Shown: positions 9,021 to 17,670, counted from the first letter of the stretch. The stretch: DNA of 64,000 nucleotides from Streptomyces sp. DvalAA-43 (GCF_900091725.1 NZ_FMBW01000031.1:248001-312000), one strand, 5' to 3'. Notes: generated by a model from the sequence alone, not told the origin. Made by a program: numbers and translations.

Positions 9021-11891
9021 ATGGCCGAACGACAGAATCCGACCGAACGTGCCGAGCTTGCTCGGGCCCTGCGCTCAGCGGTCCGCGGGGAAGTCGAATT
9101 CGGCGCCACCGCAAGGGCGTTGACGACGATGGACGCCTCCAACTACCGCCGCGTCCCGCTCGGGGTCGTCGCCCCGCGCGACGCCGACGACGTGGCCGCC
9201 GCACTCGCGGTCTGCCGCGCGCACGGGGTGCCCGTGGTGCCGCGCGGCGGCGGCACCTCCATCGCGGGGCAGGCCACCGGAACCGGAGTCGTGCTCGATC
9301 TCACCCGCCATCTGAACGGGATCCTCGCACTGGACCCCGCCTCCCGCACCGCCGTCGTCCAGCCGGGCGTGATCCTCGACGGCCTGCGCACCGCCGCCGC
9401 CCCGCACGGCCTCACCTTCGGCCCCGACCCGTCCACGCACAGCCGCTGCACGCTGGGCGGCATGATCGGCAACAACTCCTGCGGCGCGCACTCGGTCGCC
9501 TGGGGCACCACGGCCGACAACGTGCACGCCCTGGCCGTGACCCGCTACGGCGGCGACACCCTGCGCCTGGACCGGGGCACCGTCCCCGAGGCCCTGACCG
9601 GCCTCCCCGAACTCATCCGGACCCACCTCGCCCCGCTGCGCACCGGATTCCCCGAGCTCCCGCGCCGCATCTCCGGCTACGCCCTGGACGCCCTCCTGCC
9701 CGAGCGCGGGACCGACCTCGCCCGCGCCTTCTGCGGCAGCGAGGGGACGCTCGGCGTGGTGACGGAGGCGACCGTGCGCCTGGTCGAGGCCCCGGCGGCC
9801 CGCGCACTGGCCGTGCTCGGCTACGCCGACGAGGCGGCCGCCGCCGAAGCCGCCCCCGGCCTGCTCCCGTACCACCCGCTCACCGTCGAGGGCATGGCCG
9901 CCGATCTCGTACGGGAACCGGCCGGGCTGCCGCGCGGCGCCGCCTGGCTCTTCGCCGAGACGGGCGGCGCCACCCCCGCCGAGGCGCGGGCGCACGCCGA
10001 GCGCATCCTCCGGGCGGCCGAGGCGCTGGACGGCACCGTCGTCACCGACCCCGCCGGACAGCGGGCCCTGTGGCGCATCCGCGAGGACGCCGCGGGCACC
10101 GCCACCCGGATGCCGGACGGCACCGAGGCCTGGCCCGGCTGGGAGGACTGCGCCGTACCACCCGCCCGGCTCGGCCCGTACCTCCGCGACTTCCGCGCCC
10201 TGCTCGCCGGACACGGGCTGCGCGGCACCCCGTACGGGCACTTCGGCGACGGCTGCATCCACGTCCGGATCGACTTCGACCTGCTGAGCACCCAGGGCGT
10301 GGCCCGCTTCCGCCGTTTCTCCGAGGAGCTCGCGGACCTGGTCGTCGCACACGGCGGATCACTGAGCGGCGAGCACGGCGACGGCCAGGCCCGCGCCGAA
10401 CTGCTCCCGCGCATGTACGGGGACGAGCTGGTCGCCCTCTTCTCCCGGTTCAAGGACATCTGGGACCCGGACGGCGGCATGAACCCCGGCATCCTCGCCC
10501 GCCCCGCCCGGCTCGACGAGAACCTCCGCTTCGAGGTGCTGCCGAAGCGCCCGGTGGACGTCGCGTTCGGCTACCCGCACGACGGCGGCGACTTCTCGGC
10601 GGCGGTGCGGCGGTGCGTGGGCGTCGCGAAATGCCGTACGGCGGAGCCGACGGACACCGGCGTGATGTGCCCGTCGTTCCGGGCGACCGGCGAGGAGGCC
10701 CACTCCACCCGGGGCCGGGCCCGGCTGCTGCACGAGATGCTCGCGGGCGGGGTGATCGCGGGCGACGGGCGTGGCACGGGTGGGGTGATCACGGAGGGCT
10801 GGCGCTCGACGGAGGTACGGGACGCGCTCGACCTCTGCCTGTCCTGCAAGGGCTGCCGCAGCGACTGCCCGGTGGGCGTCGACATGGCCACGTACAAGGC
10901 GGAGTTCCTGCACCACCACTACCGCCACCGGCTGCGCCCCGCCGCCCACTACACGATGGGCCGGCTGCCGATGTGGCTGCGCCTGGCGTCCCCCTTCGCG
11001 GCCGCGCTGAACGCGCTGGCCCGGGTGCGGCCGCTCGCCGCCCTCGCCAAGCGGCTGGCGGGCGTCGCACCGGAGCGTGGGATTCCGGTCCTGGCGCGGG
11101 AGACGTTCACCCGGTGGCTGAACCGGCGCTGGGGCAAGGGCACGTTCATCTTCTCGAACGACGAGGTGGCCATGGTCTGGCCCGACACCTTCACCGAGCG
11201 CCTCTCACCCGAGGTGGGCCGGGCGGCGGTGCGGGTCCTGGAGGCGGCGGGCCGTCACACGATCCCCGCCGGGCGCGGGCTGTGCTGCGGCCTGACCTAT
11301 GTGTCGACGGGCCAGCTCGACAAGGCCCGCACGGTCATGCGCCGCACCCTGGACCGGCTGGGCGGCACGCTCGGCACCCCCGTGGTCGTCCTCGAACCGA
11401 GCTGCGCCGCGACCCTCCGCGCCGACCTGCCCGAGCTCCTCCACGACGACCCGAGAGCCGCCGAACTGGCCTCGTCGGTACGGACCTTGGCCCAGTACCT
11501 GGAGGAGTACGCCCCCGACTGGCAGCCACCCCGCCTGGACCGCCCGGCCGTCGGCCAGACCCACTGCCACCAGCACGCGGTCCTGGGCGACGCGGCGGAG
11601 CGCCGACTGCGTGAACGCGCCGGGCTGACGGGTGAGTTGAGCGGCGGCTGTTGCGGCCTGGCCGGGAACTTCGGCTTCGAGCGGGGCCACTGGGAGGTGT
11701 CGGCGGCCTGCGCGGAGGAGAGCCTGCTGCCCTCGGTACGGGCCGCCGAACCGGGCACGGAGGTCCTGGCGGACGGCTTCTCCTGCCGGACCCAACTGGA
11801 ACAGCTGGGCGGCGTACGGGCACGACACCTGGCGGAGGTGCTGGCGCAGGGCCTGACGGAGGGGCCGGCCGACGAGCGGGAAGAGGGGTAG
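9021..11891 (+). CDS. Fused FAD-linked oxidase / Fe-S dehydrogenase (D-lactate or glycolate type)
   Basis: A 956-residue fusion of a GlcD-like flavoprotein with a GlpC/GlcF-like iron-sulfur protein, similar in layout to E. coli YdiJ. The N-terminal half has the FAD_binding_4 signature (VPRGGGTSIAGQATG) and the catalytic C-terminal oxidase part (YGHFGDGCIHVRI, SLSGEHGDGQ). Two 4Fe-4S motifs follow at about residues 532-560 (CVGVAKC...MCPSF) and 606-620 (CLSCKGC...CP). Two CCG domains are marked by GLCCGL near 754 and GGCCGLAGNFG near 876. It probably oxidises a D-2-hydroxy acid and passes electrons to the quinone pool. I start it at ATG 9021 because codon use upstream (from GTG 8901) is non-coding-like. 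Confidence 0.88.
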   Translation: MAERQNPTERAELARALRSAVRGEVEFGATARALTTMDASNYRRVPLGVVAPRDADDVAAALAVCRAHGVPVVPRGGGTSIAGQATGTGVVLDLTRHLNGILALDPASRTAVVQPGVILDGLRTAAAPHGLTFGPDPSTHSRCTLGGMIGNNSCGAHSVAWGTTADNVHALAVTRYGGDTLRLDRGTVPEALTGLPELIRTHLAPLRTGFPELPRRISGYALDALLPERGTDLARAFCGSEGTLGVVTEATVRLVEAPAARALAVLGYADEAAAAEAAPGLLPYHPLTVEGMAADLVREPAGLPRGAAWLFAETGGATPAEARAHAERILRAAEALDGTVVTDPAGQRALWRIREDAAGTATRMPDGTEAWPGWEDCAVPPARLGPYLRDFRALLAGHGLRGTPYGHFGDGCIHVRIDFDLLSTQGVARFRRFSEELADLVVAHGGSLSGEHGDGQARAELLPRMYGDELVALFSRFKDIWDPDGGMNPGILARPARLDENLRFEVLPKRPVDVAFGYPHDGGDFSAAVRRCVGVAKCRTAEPTDTGVMCPSFRATGEEAHSTRGRARLLHEMLAGGVIAGDGRGTGGVITEGWRSTEVRDALDLCLSCKGCRSDCPVGVDMATYKAEFLHHHYRHRLRPAAHYTMGRLPMWLRLASPFAAALNALARVRPLAALAKRLAGVAPERGIPVLARETFTRWLNRRWGKGTFIFSNDEVAMVWPDTFTERLSPEVGRAAVRVLEAAGRHTIPAGRGLCCGLTYVSTGQLDKARTVMRRTLDRLGGTLGTPVVVLEPSCAATLRADLPELLHDDPRAAELASSVRTLAQYLEEYAPDWQPPRLDRPAVGQTHCHQHAVLGDAAERRLRERAGLTGELSGGCCGLAGNFGFERGHWEVSAACAEESLLPSVRAAEPGTEVLADGFSCRTQLEQLGGVRARHLAEVLAQGLTEGPADEREEG

Positions 11892-11945
11892 TGGCGGGGC
11901 GGTAGCGGGGCAGCACCGAGACGCGACGGCCCTCACCGGCTCACG

Positions 11946-12716
11946 TCATGCCCGAGGCGTGCGGTGCGCGGCGTGCGATGCGCGGTGTGCGGGGTCGGGG
12001 CTGCACAGCCAGCCGTTGACGGCGAAGCGGCTGTCCGCGTGCCGCTTGCTCGGGCAGCCGACCGGCCGTACCTCGTGCCAGGCGGTGGGCGGGAAGAACA
12101 CGATGCTGTCGTGTTCGGGCTCCCAGTCCCGCCAGGTGCGCTCCTCCCACTTCCCGGTCGTGTCGGTGTGCAGCGGCAGGGCGGCGTCGAACACGCGCAG
12201 TTCGCCCCCGTCGAAGGGCCGGGGCGTGCGATGCAGGTAGTACACGAACGTGAGCAGGCGCCGGGGCGAGAATTCGGCGCTGGTGTCCTGGTGCGGCCGG
12301 TAGAAGTCGCCGTCGTTGTGCACGTTGAGGCTGTAGTTGGGTTCGGTGTACCGGCAGGAGATGCCCAGCGTGTGCTCGACCGCCTCCAGTACGTCGTCGA
12401 TGGCCGCCATCAGTTCGGGCGCGGCGAAGTCCTGGTACGACCGGGACCGGCGAACGTCGGGAACGACCTCCCGGTCCCGGATCATCGAGGGCTTCAACGC
12501 GTCGCCGGTGGAGGCGATGGCGCGCTCCAGCAGAGCGTCGGCCGTCCGCTCGCCCAGGAACTGGGTGATGCGGCAGACCGTCACCGGAAGCCGCCAGATC
12601 GCGTCCGTGCACACCGGCGACGGCTCGTCCATCGCCCCGGACGGTTCGTCCACGGCCCCGGACGGCTCCGGCACGGTTCCGTGCCCTGCCGAGGTGTCCT
12701 GTTCTGTCTCTGTCAT
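11946..12716 (-). CDS. 2-oxoglutarate/Fe(II)-dependent oxygenase (prolyl-hydroxylase-like)
   Basis: A 256-residue P4H-type double-stranded beta-helix oxygenase. The iron ligands are readable as the HxD motif H142-Q-D144 in YRPHQDTS and the distal His at about 214 in TAWHEVRPV, with an Arg/Lys-rich 2OG-binding segment after it. The first 45 or so residues are an acidic, repetitive extension (PSGAVDEPSGAMDEPS). Such enzymes hydroxylate prolyl or other residues or small molecules. It lies 59 bases downstream of the S74-like gene on the same strand, so it is probably the last gene of a three-gene unit with the secreted protein, which could be a substrate; that link is inference. Confidence 0.82.
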   Translation of the reverse strand: MTETEQDTSAGHGTVPEPSGAVDEPSGAMDEPSPVCTDAIWRLPVTVCRITQFLGERTADALLERAIASTGDALKPSMIRDREVVPDVRRSRSYQDFAAPELMAAIDDVLEAVEHTLGISCRYTEPNYSLNVHNDGDFYRPHQDTSAEFSPRRLLTFVYYLHRTPRPFDGGELRVFDAALPLHTDTTGKWEERTWRDWEPEHDSIVFFPPTAWHEVRPVGCPSKRHADSRFAVNGWLCSPDPAHRASHAAHRTPRA

Positions 12717-12775
12717 GCCGTCCTGCTTGTCGTGGTGGCCTGATCCTCTGGTCCGGATCCCGGATCCCGGCGTCG

Positions 12776-13162
12776 TCACGCGGCCTCGGCCGGGTCCACG
12801 CGGGCGGCTTCTCGCAGACGGTCCACTTCGGCCGTGAGTTCCTCCACCCGGCGGTGCAGCGCCTGGACGCACACCAGGGCGACGCCGAGGCCGTCGACGA
12901 CGGGGATGGTGGTGTCGTCCCGGTTGAAGCCGAAGGCGGCGTGCCAGTCCTGGGCCATCGGCCCGAGATGACGTACGTCCTCGGGCTCCCAGAGATAGCG
13001 CCAGGTACTGATGGGCAGCGCGGCCACGGTGTCCAGGACCGCATGGCCGTTGACCGCGCCGACCGGGGCCACGGCCCCGGCCCCGCTCTCCCGCGCCCCG
13101 TCCGGACGAGGGCCCGGGGCGCCCTGGCCGGCCGCCCGGGACCGTCGGCGGAAGATCCGCAT
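12776..13162 (-). CDS. Stand-alone C-terminal part of a peptidase-S74-like chaperone domain
   Basis: A 128-residue protein with a basic start (MRIFRRRSR), a Gly/Ala/Pro linker, and then a region typical of the intramolecular chaperone domain of tail-spike and fibre proteins: TVAALPISTWRYLWEPEDVRHLGPMAQDW, AAFGFN, a VVDGLGVALVCVQALHRRVEEL helix and a terminal coiled coil. The opening SDxxLK segment of that domain, with the self-cleavage Ser, is absent here but is present at the very end of the gene immediately upstream. The ATG at 13162 is separated from that gene's stop by only two bases. No signal peptide is visible, unlike its neighbour. Confidence 0.7.
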   Translation of the reverse strand: MRIFRRRSRAAGQGAPGPRPDGARESGAGAVAPVGAVNGHAVLDTVAALPISTWRYLWEPEDVRHLGPMAQDWHAAFGFNRDDTTIPVVDGLGVALVCVQALHRRVEELTAEVDRLREAARVDPAEAA

Positions 13163-13164
13163 CC

Positions 13165-13704
13165 TCACCGGCTCCAGTCGACCGGGACGACGTCCTGCTT
13201 GAGCCCGCGGTCGCTGCAGATGCCGCACGGGGCGTTCGGGACGCCGGGGGCCTGGTCGGTGCCGACGGTGATCGCTCCGTGGGCCCCGACCGGGGCGTGG
13301 ACGCCGTCGCCGACCAGCGCGGCTTCGTAGCCGCCGAGCAGCTCCTGGAGGGTTCCCGGACCCAGGTTCTCCGGGGCGGTGATCGCGGCCACGCCGTCGT
13401 AGTCGGTGTAGGCGGCTCCCAGCGTCCGGCCGCCGACGGTGGCGAACACGACCTTCGCGCCGCGGATGGGCTCCCCGGTCACCGCGTCGGACGCCATCGC
13501 CTGGATGTTCTCCAGCTGCATCTGCGTGATGTTCAGGGTGGCCTGACTGGCCGCGAGCCTGACCGGCTTCAGGCTGGGGCATTCCGCCCCGCTGCACGAC
13601 GTGGGCGGCGGGGTGGCCGCGGACGCGGCGACACCGCTTCCCGCGCCCAGCGACGCCAGAGCCGCGGCCATCACCGCGACGGTCTTACGCCCTACAGAAC
13701 TCAT
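13165..13704 (-). CDS. Secreted Ig-like protein ending in an S74 SDxxLK motif
   Basis: A 179-residue protein with a clear signal peptide (basic start, hydrophobic core VAVMAAALASLGAG, cleavage near ASAATPPP). One Ig-like or carboxypeptidase-regulatory-like repeat follows (AVTGEPIRGAKVVFATVGG, YTDYDGVAAI). The last 17 residues read CSDRGLKQDVVPVDWSR, the start of a peptidase S74 domain, including the Ser164 and Lys169 that would form its self-cleaving dyad. The frame then stops, and the remainder of that domain is encoded by the next gene. ATG 13704 is chosen over GTG 13710 because GGGAG is correctly spaced only for the ATG. Four Cys residues lie in the mature part. Confidence 0.72.
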   Translation of the reverse strand: MSSVGRKTVAVMAAALASLGAGSGVAASAATPPPTSCSGAECPSLKPVRLAASQATLNITQMQLENIQAMASDAVTGEPIRGAKVVFATVGGRTLGAAYTDYDGVAAITAPENLGPGTLQELLGGYEAALVGDGVHAPVGAHGAITVGTDQAPGVPNAPCGICSDRGLKQDVVPVDWSR

Positions 13705-14315
13705 GTCCACTCCCTGGGAACCGCCCTGGCGCGAGCCCCGTACCGGTGCATGACGGACGGGGCGGCCCGGACGCGTGCGGCACGTGACGGGTGCCGGCCT
13801 CTCGGGACGGCGCGGACGACGCTATCCATGCCCATACGGCCCGACCAGCAGACAAACGCGAGTTCGCGCTATCTGATGAACTGCCGGTAGAACAGTGACG
13901 AACGCGATCAACACGCACAAACCGGCGAACGGCCGCCGAAGCCCGCGTATGGGCACATCCGAGCCCCGAGTCCCGGGAGCCGGGTTTCGAGCTTCAGGCT
14001 TCGAGCTTCGAGGGGGGCTCGTTCACTCTTTCGTGGGTATGCGGAGAGGTCCGGGTCCGGGTCTTGAGCTTCGGGCTTCGGGAGCCGGGATCCGGACGTC
14101 GGGATTCGAGCGATGCCGTACAACCGATGGGGAAATGAAGGTGGTTGGGGAAACCTCCCCGCCCTCCCCGACCCGTCACGGCCAGCAAGTATGACTAGTC
14201 GCGACCAACTTGCGGCGCGAAGACGCGGCTGCTTACGGTGCCCAACGTAACGACCCCGACGCGGTGTTCACAGCACCGGCCGGGGTCTGACCCCAAGACC
14301 GATAGAGGCGATCCC
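13705..14315. other. Gene-free stretch with degenerate GAGCTTCG repeats
   Basis: About 610 bases between divergent genes with no convincing reading frame. The left part should hold the promoter of the secreted-protein gene. Between 13971 and 14110 there are imperfect copies of gagcttc(a/g)ggcttcg and gggagccggg (13989-14010, 14066-14080; 13975-13984, 14080-14089). The right end holds the leader hairpin of the next gene. Confidence 0.5.
14252..14287 (+). promoter_or_regulatory. Terminator-like hairpin in the 5' leader of the HTH gene
   Basis: Outer arms gaccccg / cggggtc (7 bp) enclose a second perfect 5-bp stem cggtg / caccg with a 7-base loop. The structure ends 28 bases before the GTG start of the downstream gene, so it would be in the untranslated leader and could act as an attenuator or RNA-stability element. 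Confidence 0.45.
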
Positions 14316-15248
14316 GTGGCTGTCTCAAACCTTAGCCCTGCTCTGCGCGCGCCCGCATCCTCGCGCGCCCACCCGAAGGCCAAGCCCGGCTACGGAAAGC
14401 GATCCGTATCGAGGCAACGCCACGACGGTGGAGGCGACTTCGCGCTGCTCCCCGAACGTGAGCGGCACATCGCCGGTTATGTCGACGCGCTGCCCGAGGG
14501 TGCGGCGATGGACATCAAGTCGCTGGCCAGGACCCAGCCGTTGTACGGACAGATGGCCGTCGGCAGCGCGCTGCGGGCCTTGGGCGTGGCGGGCCATCTG
14601 CGGCATGTGCGATGCCTGAGCGGCGAGGGCGACCAGGTCCGGTGGGTGACCCGCACCTTCTGGTCCCGCACCGCCCATGACAACGAGTGGTGGACCGCCT
14701 TCCTGGCCGCCGAGGAACACCACTGCGCACCGCAGGAGCCCACGGAGGCCGCCAGGGTGGACGCCCCGGCCGAAGCGCCCGTACGCGAGCCCGCACCCGT
14801 ACCGGCGCAGCCGCCCGCCACGGTGGTGCCGCAGCAGCGCACGGAAGGGCAGGTGCTGACGCCGGTCCATACGATGGGGGACCCCTCACCCGCCTTCGCC
14901 GCCCTGGCCCGCCTCGGCCGTACCGACTCCCGCCTGGCCCTCTCGGCAGCGGACTGCGCGGCACTGGAACAGGCGGCCGCCGAGTGGCTGGCGCGCGGTG
15001 TGGACGCCGACTACCTGACGCAGGCCCTCACCGCCGGGCTCCCCGCGTCCGTCGATTCCCCCTTCGGCTTCGTCCGCCGCCGCCTCCACGACAAGCTCCC
15101 GCCCCGCCTGCCCGCCCCGACCTCGGCCACTCAGGCAACTCCCGTGCGCCGCTTGATGCTTGAGTGCACCGAGTGCGGCACCCCGGGCAGGCCCGAAGCG
15201 ATCCGCGACGGCCTGTGCAAGCGCTGCCGCGAGCCCGACCTGGCCTGA
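14316..15248 (+). CDS. HTH protein with C-terminal zinc ribbon
   Basis: A 310-residue protein of unknown role. Residues about 45-100 form a MarR-like winged-helix region (ERERHIAGYVDALPEGAAMD, then LYGQMAVGSALRALGVAGHL). A Pro/Ala-rich hinge, a second helical region around residues 190-260 and a C-terminal zinc ribbon with Cys pairs at about 284/287 and 301/304 (CTECG...CKRC) follow. GTG 14316 is chosen because GAGG lies 9 bases upstream, following the leader hairpin. I believe related proteins are common in Streptomyces accessory DNA, but I cannot name a target. Confidence 0.65.
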   Translation: MAVSNLSPALRAPASSRAHPKAKPGYGKRSVSRQRHDGGGDFALLPERERHIAGYVDALPEGAAMDIKSLARTQPLYGQMAVGSALRALGVAGHLRHVRCLSGEGDQVRWVTRTFWSRTAHDNEWWTAFLAAEEHHCAPQEPTEAARVDAPAEAPVREPAPVPAQPPATVVPQQRTEGQVLTPVHTMGDPSPAFAALARLGRTDSRLALSAADCAALEQAAAEWLARGVDADYLTQALTAGLPASVDSPFGFVRRRLHDKLPPRLPAPTSATQATPVRRLMLECTECGTPGRPEAIRDGLCKRCREPDLA

Positions 15249-15260
15249 CGGCATGACAAC

Positions 15261-15284
15261 GGCCCTCGCCGCGCGGCGAGGGCC
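15261..15284. terminator. Bidirectional terminator between convergent genes
   Basis: Perfect 10-bp stem ggccctcgcc / ggcgagggcc around a GCGC loop, between the stop of the HTH gene (15248) and the stop of the DUF397 gene (15301). Confidence 0.85.
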
Positions 15285-15300
15285 GGTCATTCGGGGCCGG

Positions 15301-15564
15301 TCATCCGTGGTGCTTGGCGAACTCCACGAGACCGGCGAACCGCTCGTTCGTCAGGGTCAGGCGCGGGCCGTCCGGCGTCTTGCTGTCACGGATCAGGAAC
15401 TCACCCGTCGTGCGTGCGTGGTGGGGCGCCCACTCGATGCACTTCCCCCCATCGCCGCCACAGTAGGTGCTCTTGACCCACCGTATGGTTCGAGGGACGG
15501 CGACAGTCTCGTCGCTTGGTTCCTTGCCGCTTTCACATGGCCTTCGGCGATTTCTACAGACCAT
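15301..15564 (-). CDS. DUF397 protein
   Basis: An 87-residue protein whose C-terminal 60 residues are a DUF397 domain (IRWVKSTYCG, CIEWA, FLIRDSKTPDGPRLTLT). These small proteins usually partner an XRE-type regulator with a DUF5753 domain; none is adjacent here. The only in-frame start is ATG 15564, which overlaps the 3' end of the phosphotransferase gene by 11 bases and gives an unusually long, arginine-rich N-terminus. It is probably translationally coupled to that gene. Confidence 0.7.
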   Translation of the reverse strand: MVCRNRRRPCESGKEPSDETVAVPRTIRWVKSTYCGGDGGKCIEWAPHHARTTGEFLIRDSKTPDGPRLTLTNERFAGLVEFAKHHG

Positions 15565-16414
15565 CCAGTCGCCTGGTCACTGTGTCGAGTGTCGGCCAAG
15601 GAGGACCCTCGCGCAGCAAGCGCAGGAATTCCTCTCCGAATCGCCTCCCATTCGGAAACTGGTCGCCAAGCTCCCAACGCCACGCGGCGACCATCGCGAT
15701 AACGAGCTGCCGACACTCGTCCAGCAGCCCGTGGTCAACGCTTGGGTAGTGCTCGCAGACCGCCTCGGGAACATGGGCGAGATCGAACTCGACGGGTCCA
15801 CGGCAGCACGTCTCAAGGTCGATGAACAACGGGCCGTTGCCCGTGCTGAGCACGTTGCCCGGATGCGGCTCGCCGTGGAGCAGCTGCTCCACGGCGCCGC
15901 GGTCGTCGATCGCTCGTCGCAGACTTGCCAGCCTGCCGCTGAGGAACACGCGGTCCGCGTCGGTGAGTTCCGGCGAGCGATCCGGGTCGGCGACAACTTC
16001 CTCCGCCTCCGTGATCCGGTCCGTGAACCTCGGGCTCGGCACATCGACCTTGCGCATGCCGGAGTGCAACTGCTCCAGCGCCTTGGCGTAGTCGACTGGT
16101 GAGGTGTGAGGTGTCACGGGCTCGTAGTAGGTCCACAGCGTCACTGCGAAGCCATCGCGTGTGTGCACACGCGGGTCCGCCCGAGGCTCCAGGGGACACA
16201 CCGGGCATCCGGCCTCGGTGAGCCGCTGAGCGAGATCGACTTCGAACTGTGCAACCTCTTGTCCCACAGGGGCGACCCGGGCAAAGGCGTCGCATGGCGT
16301 CAGCCGCAGTGCCAGCTTGTTCGAGTTGTGAAGAACGATTGCATCGTTGGCTGGCAGGTCGAGTGATGCGGCGACCGAAGTCGCAGCCGCGATCGCACGC
16401 GTGACGTCAGTCAT
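15554..16414 (-). CDS. Aminoglycoside phosphotransferase (APH)-like kinase
   Basis: A 286-residue APH/choline-kinase-fold protein. The catalytic loop HGEPHPGN begins at about His180, and the metal-binding motif follows as LFIDLETCCRGPVEFDLAHV. The N-terminal lobe (VLHNSNKLALRLTP) is typical of small-molecule kinases. Codon use is visibly less GC-biased than in neighbouring genes (AGT, CTT and TTC codons are frequent), which suggests recent acquisition. Substrate unknown; the fold covers antibiotics, sugars, homoserine and others, so antibiotic resistance should not be assumed. Confidence 0.8.
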   Translation of the reverse strand: MTDVTRAIAAATSVAASLDLPANDAIVLHNSNKLALRLTPCDAFARVAPVGQEVAQFEVDLAQRLTEAGCPVCPLEPRADPRVHTRDGFAVTLWTYYEPVTPHTSPVDYAKALEQLHSGMRKVDVPSPRFTDRITEAEEVVADPDRSPELTDADRVFLSGRLASLRRAIDDRGAVEQLLHGEPHPGNVLSTGNGPLFIDLETCCRGPVEFDLAHVPEAVCEHYPSVDHGLLDECRQLVIAMVAAWRWELGDQFPNGRRFGEEFLRLLREGPPWPTLDTVTRRLDGL

Positions 16415-16617
16415 ATCCACCCTCGAATCCTGGCATGGATGAGCGAGGGCGATACCAACCAGCGTGGCCAGGTGCCAACTATCGTGGCTCGGCAGAGCCT
16501 GGCGGATCTCCTTCATGGCGATCCGCGCACGCTCTTCCCTCCGCCTTCCCTCCGCCATCGCGAGCTCGCGGAAAGTCCCGCGATCACGGCGTGTGTGGTG
16601 GGTGGGACGTGCCCGCC

Positions 16618-17520
16618 TCAGCCGCCACCCCCGTCCCGCCCCACCACTTCGCGTGCCAGCGCGACCAGGTTCGGCAGTGCCGGGTGCCCCGGGGCGTCCC
16701 GCCGGGCCAGTAGTACGGGGACGGGCGGGGCGTCGACGAGTGGGCGGTAGATGACCCCGGAGTGCGGGTGCATGTCGGCGGTGGACGCGGCGGAGACACC
16801 GACGCCCCGGCCCGCTGCGATGGCGGTCAGCCAGTCGTCGGTGTTGGCGACGGTGAGCGTCGCGGTGGGGCGGGCGGACGGTGGCCACAGGTCCACGGTG
16901 GTGGTGCCGGAGACGGTGTTGAGGACGACGGTCTCGCCCGCCAGGTCGGTGAGGTGGAGCGCCGCGCGGTCCGCGAGCGGGCCGTCCGCCGCGACCGCCG
17001 CCACCCGGTCCTCCTCGAACAGCACCTCGGTGACGAGGCCGGGTGCCTCGACGGGCCCCCGCAGCAGCGCGGCGTCGACCTCGCCGCGGGTCAGCCCGGC
17101 GGTGCGGTCGTCGATCCGCAGCAGTTCGAGCGGGGTCTGTGGGTACAGCTCCTGCCAGCGGCGCAGCAGCGGTGTGGTGTACGGGCCGAACGCCGACCAG
17201 GCGTGCCCGAGCCGCAGCGGCCAGTGGCGCAGCCCGCCGGGGTCGAGCGCCGCGTCGAAGGCGGCGACCGCGGCGGCGGCCTTGTCCCGGAAGGCGACGC
17301 CTTCGGGGGTGAGGACGAGATGGTGGGTGGAGCGGTCGACGAGGCGGATGCCGAGGTGCTGCTCCAGGGCGGCGAGGGTGCGGGAGACCGCGGGCTGGGT
17401 GAGGCGGAGGCGGGCGGCGGCGCGAGTGACATTGCCCTCGTCGGCCACGGCGAGGAAGGCGCGCAGATGCCGCACTTCGATACCGCGGCCGGTGCTTTGT
17501 CCGGAACGCCCGATGCTCAT
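16618..17520 (-). CDS. LysR family transcriptional regulator
   Basis: A 300-residue LysR-type regulator: N-terminal winged HTH (VRHLRAFLAVADEGNVTRAA, PAVSRTLAALEQHLGIRL) and a periplasmic-binding-like effector domain from about residue 95. It is divergent from the EamA exporter gene, and the space between them holds an AT-rich palindrome; this layout suggests that it controls the exporter. The start at ATG 17520 has no obvious Shine-Dalgarno. A GTG at the beginning of VRHLRAF would give a more standard N-terminus. Confidence 0.85.
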   Translation of the reverse strand: MSIGRSGQSTGRGIEVRHLRAFLAVADEGNVTRAAARLRLTQPAVSRTLAALEQHLGIRLVDRSTHHLVLTPEGVAFRDKAAAAVAAFDAALDPGGLRHWPLRLGHAWSAFGPYTTPLLRRWQELYPQTPLELLRIDDRTAGLTRGEVDAALLRGPVEAPGLVTEVLFEEDRVAAVAADGPLADRAALHLTDLAGETVVLNTVSGTTTVDLWPPSARPTATLTVANTDDWLTAIAAGRGVGVSAASTADMHPHSGVIYRPLVDAPPVPVLLARRDAPGHPALPNLVALAREVVGRDGGGG

Positions 17521-17610
17521 GCGCCGGGAGCATAACCGCAGCACGATCGACATTTCACGTGGCACGCGGAGGTACCTACCGTAAGAGGACGTACCGCACG
17601 AGCGGAGTGC

Positions 17611-17645
17611 AGTATGTTCAATCGAGTGGTGCATTGAATTGTACT
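17611..17645. promoter_or_regulatory. Probable LysR operator (inverted repeat)
   Basis: Arms agtatgttcaat (17611-17622) and attgaattgtact (17633-17645) form an interrupted inverted repeat with a 10-base spacer. It is much richer in A and T than its surroundings and lies in the middle of the divergent LysR/EamA intergenic region. Confidence 0.55.
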
Positions 17646-17670
17646 GTCGGATTCGGGAGGAACACCGCAG

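Noticed and set aside
13895..14194. Short frame in the gap between the secreted-protein gene and the HTH gene
   Set aside because: Made of degenerate repeat sequence, with no coding codon pattern and no ribosome-binding site.
15554..16414. Antibiotic resistance gene
   Set aside because: The APH fold is shared by kinases of many small molecules. Nothing in the sequence or context shows an antibiotic substrate.
16439..16750. Plus-strand frame between the phosphotransferase and LysR genes
   Set aside because: It overlaps the LysR 3' end, contains an 11-bp tandem duplication (16535-16556) and shows no domain.
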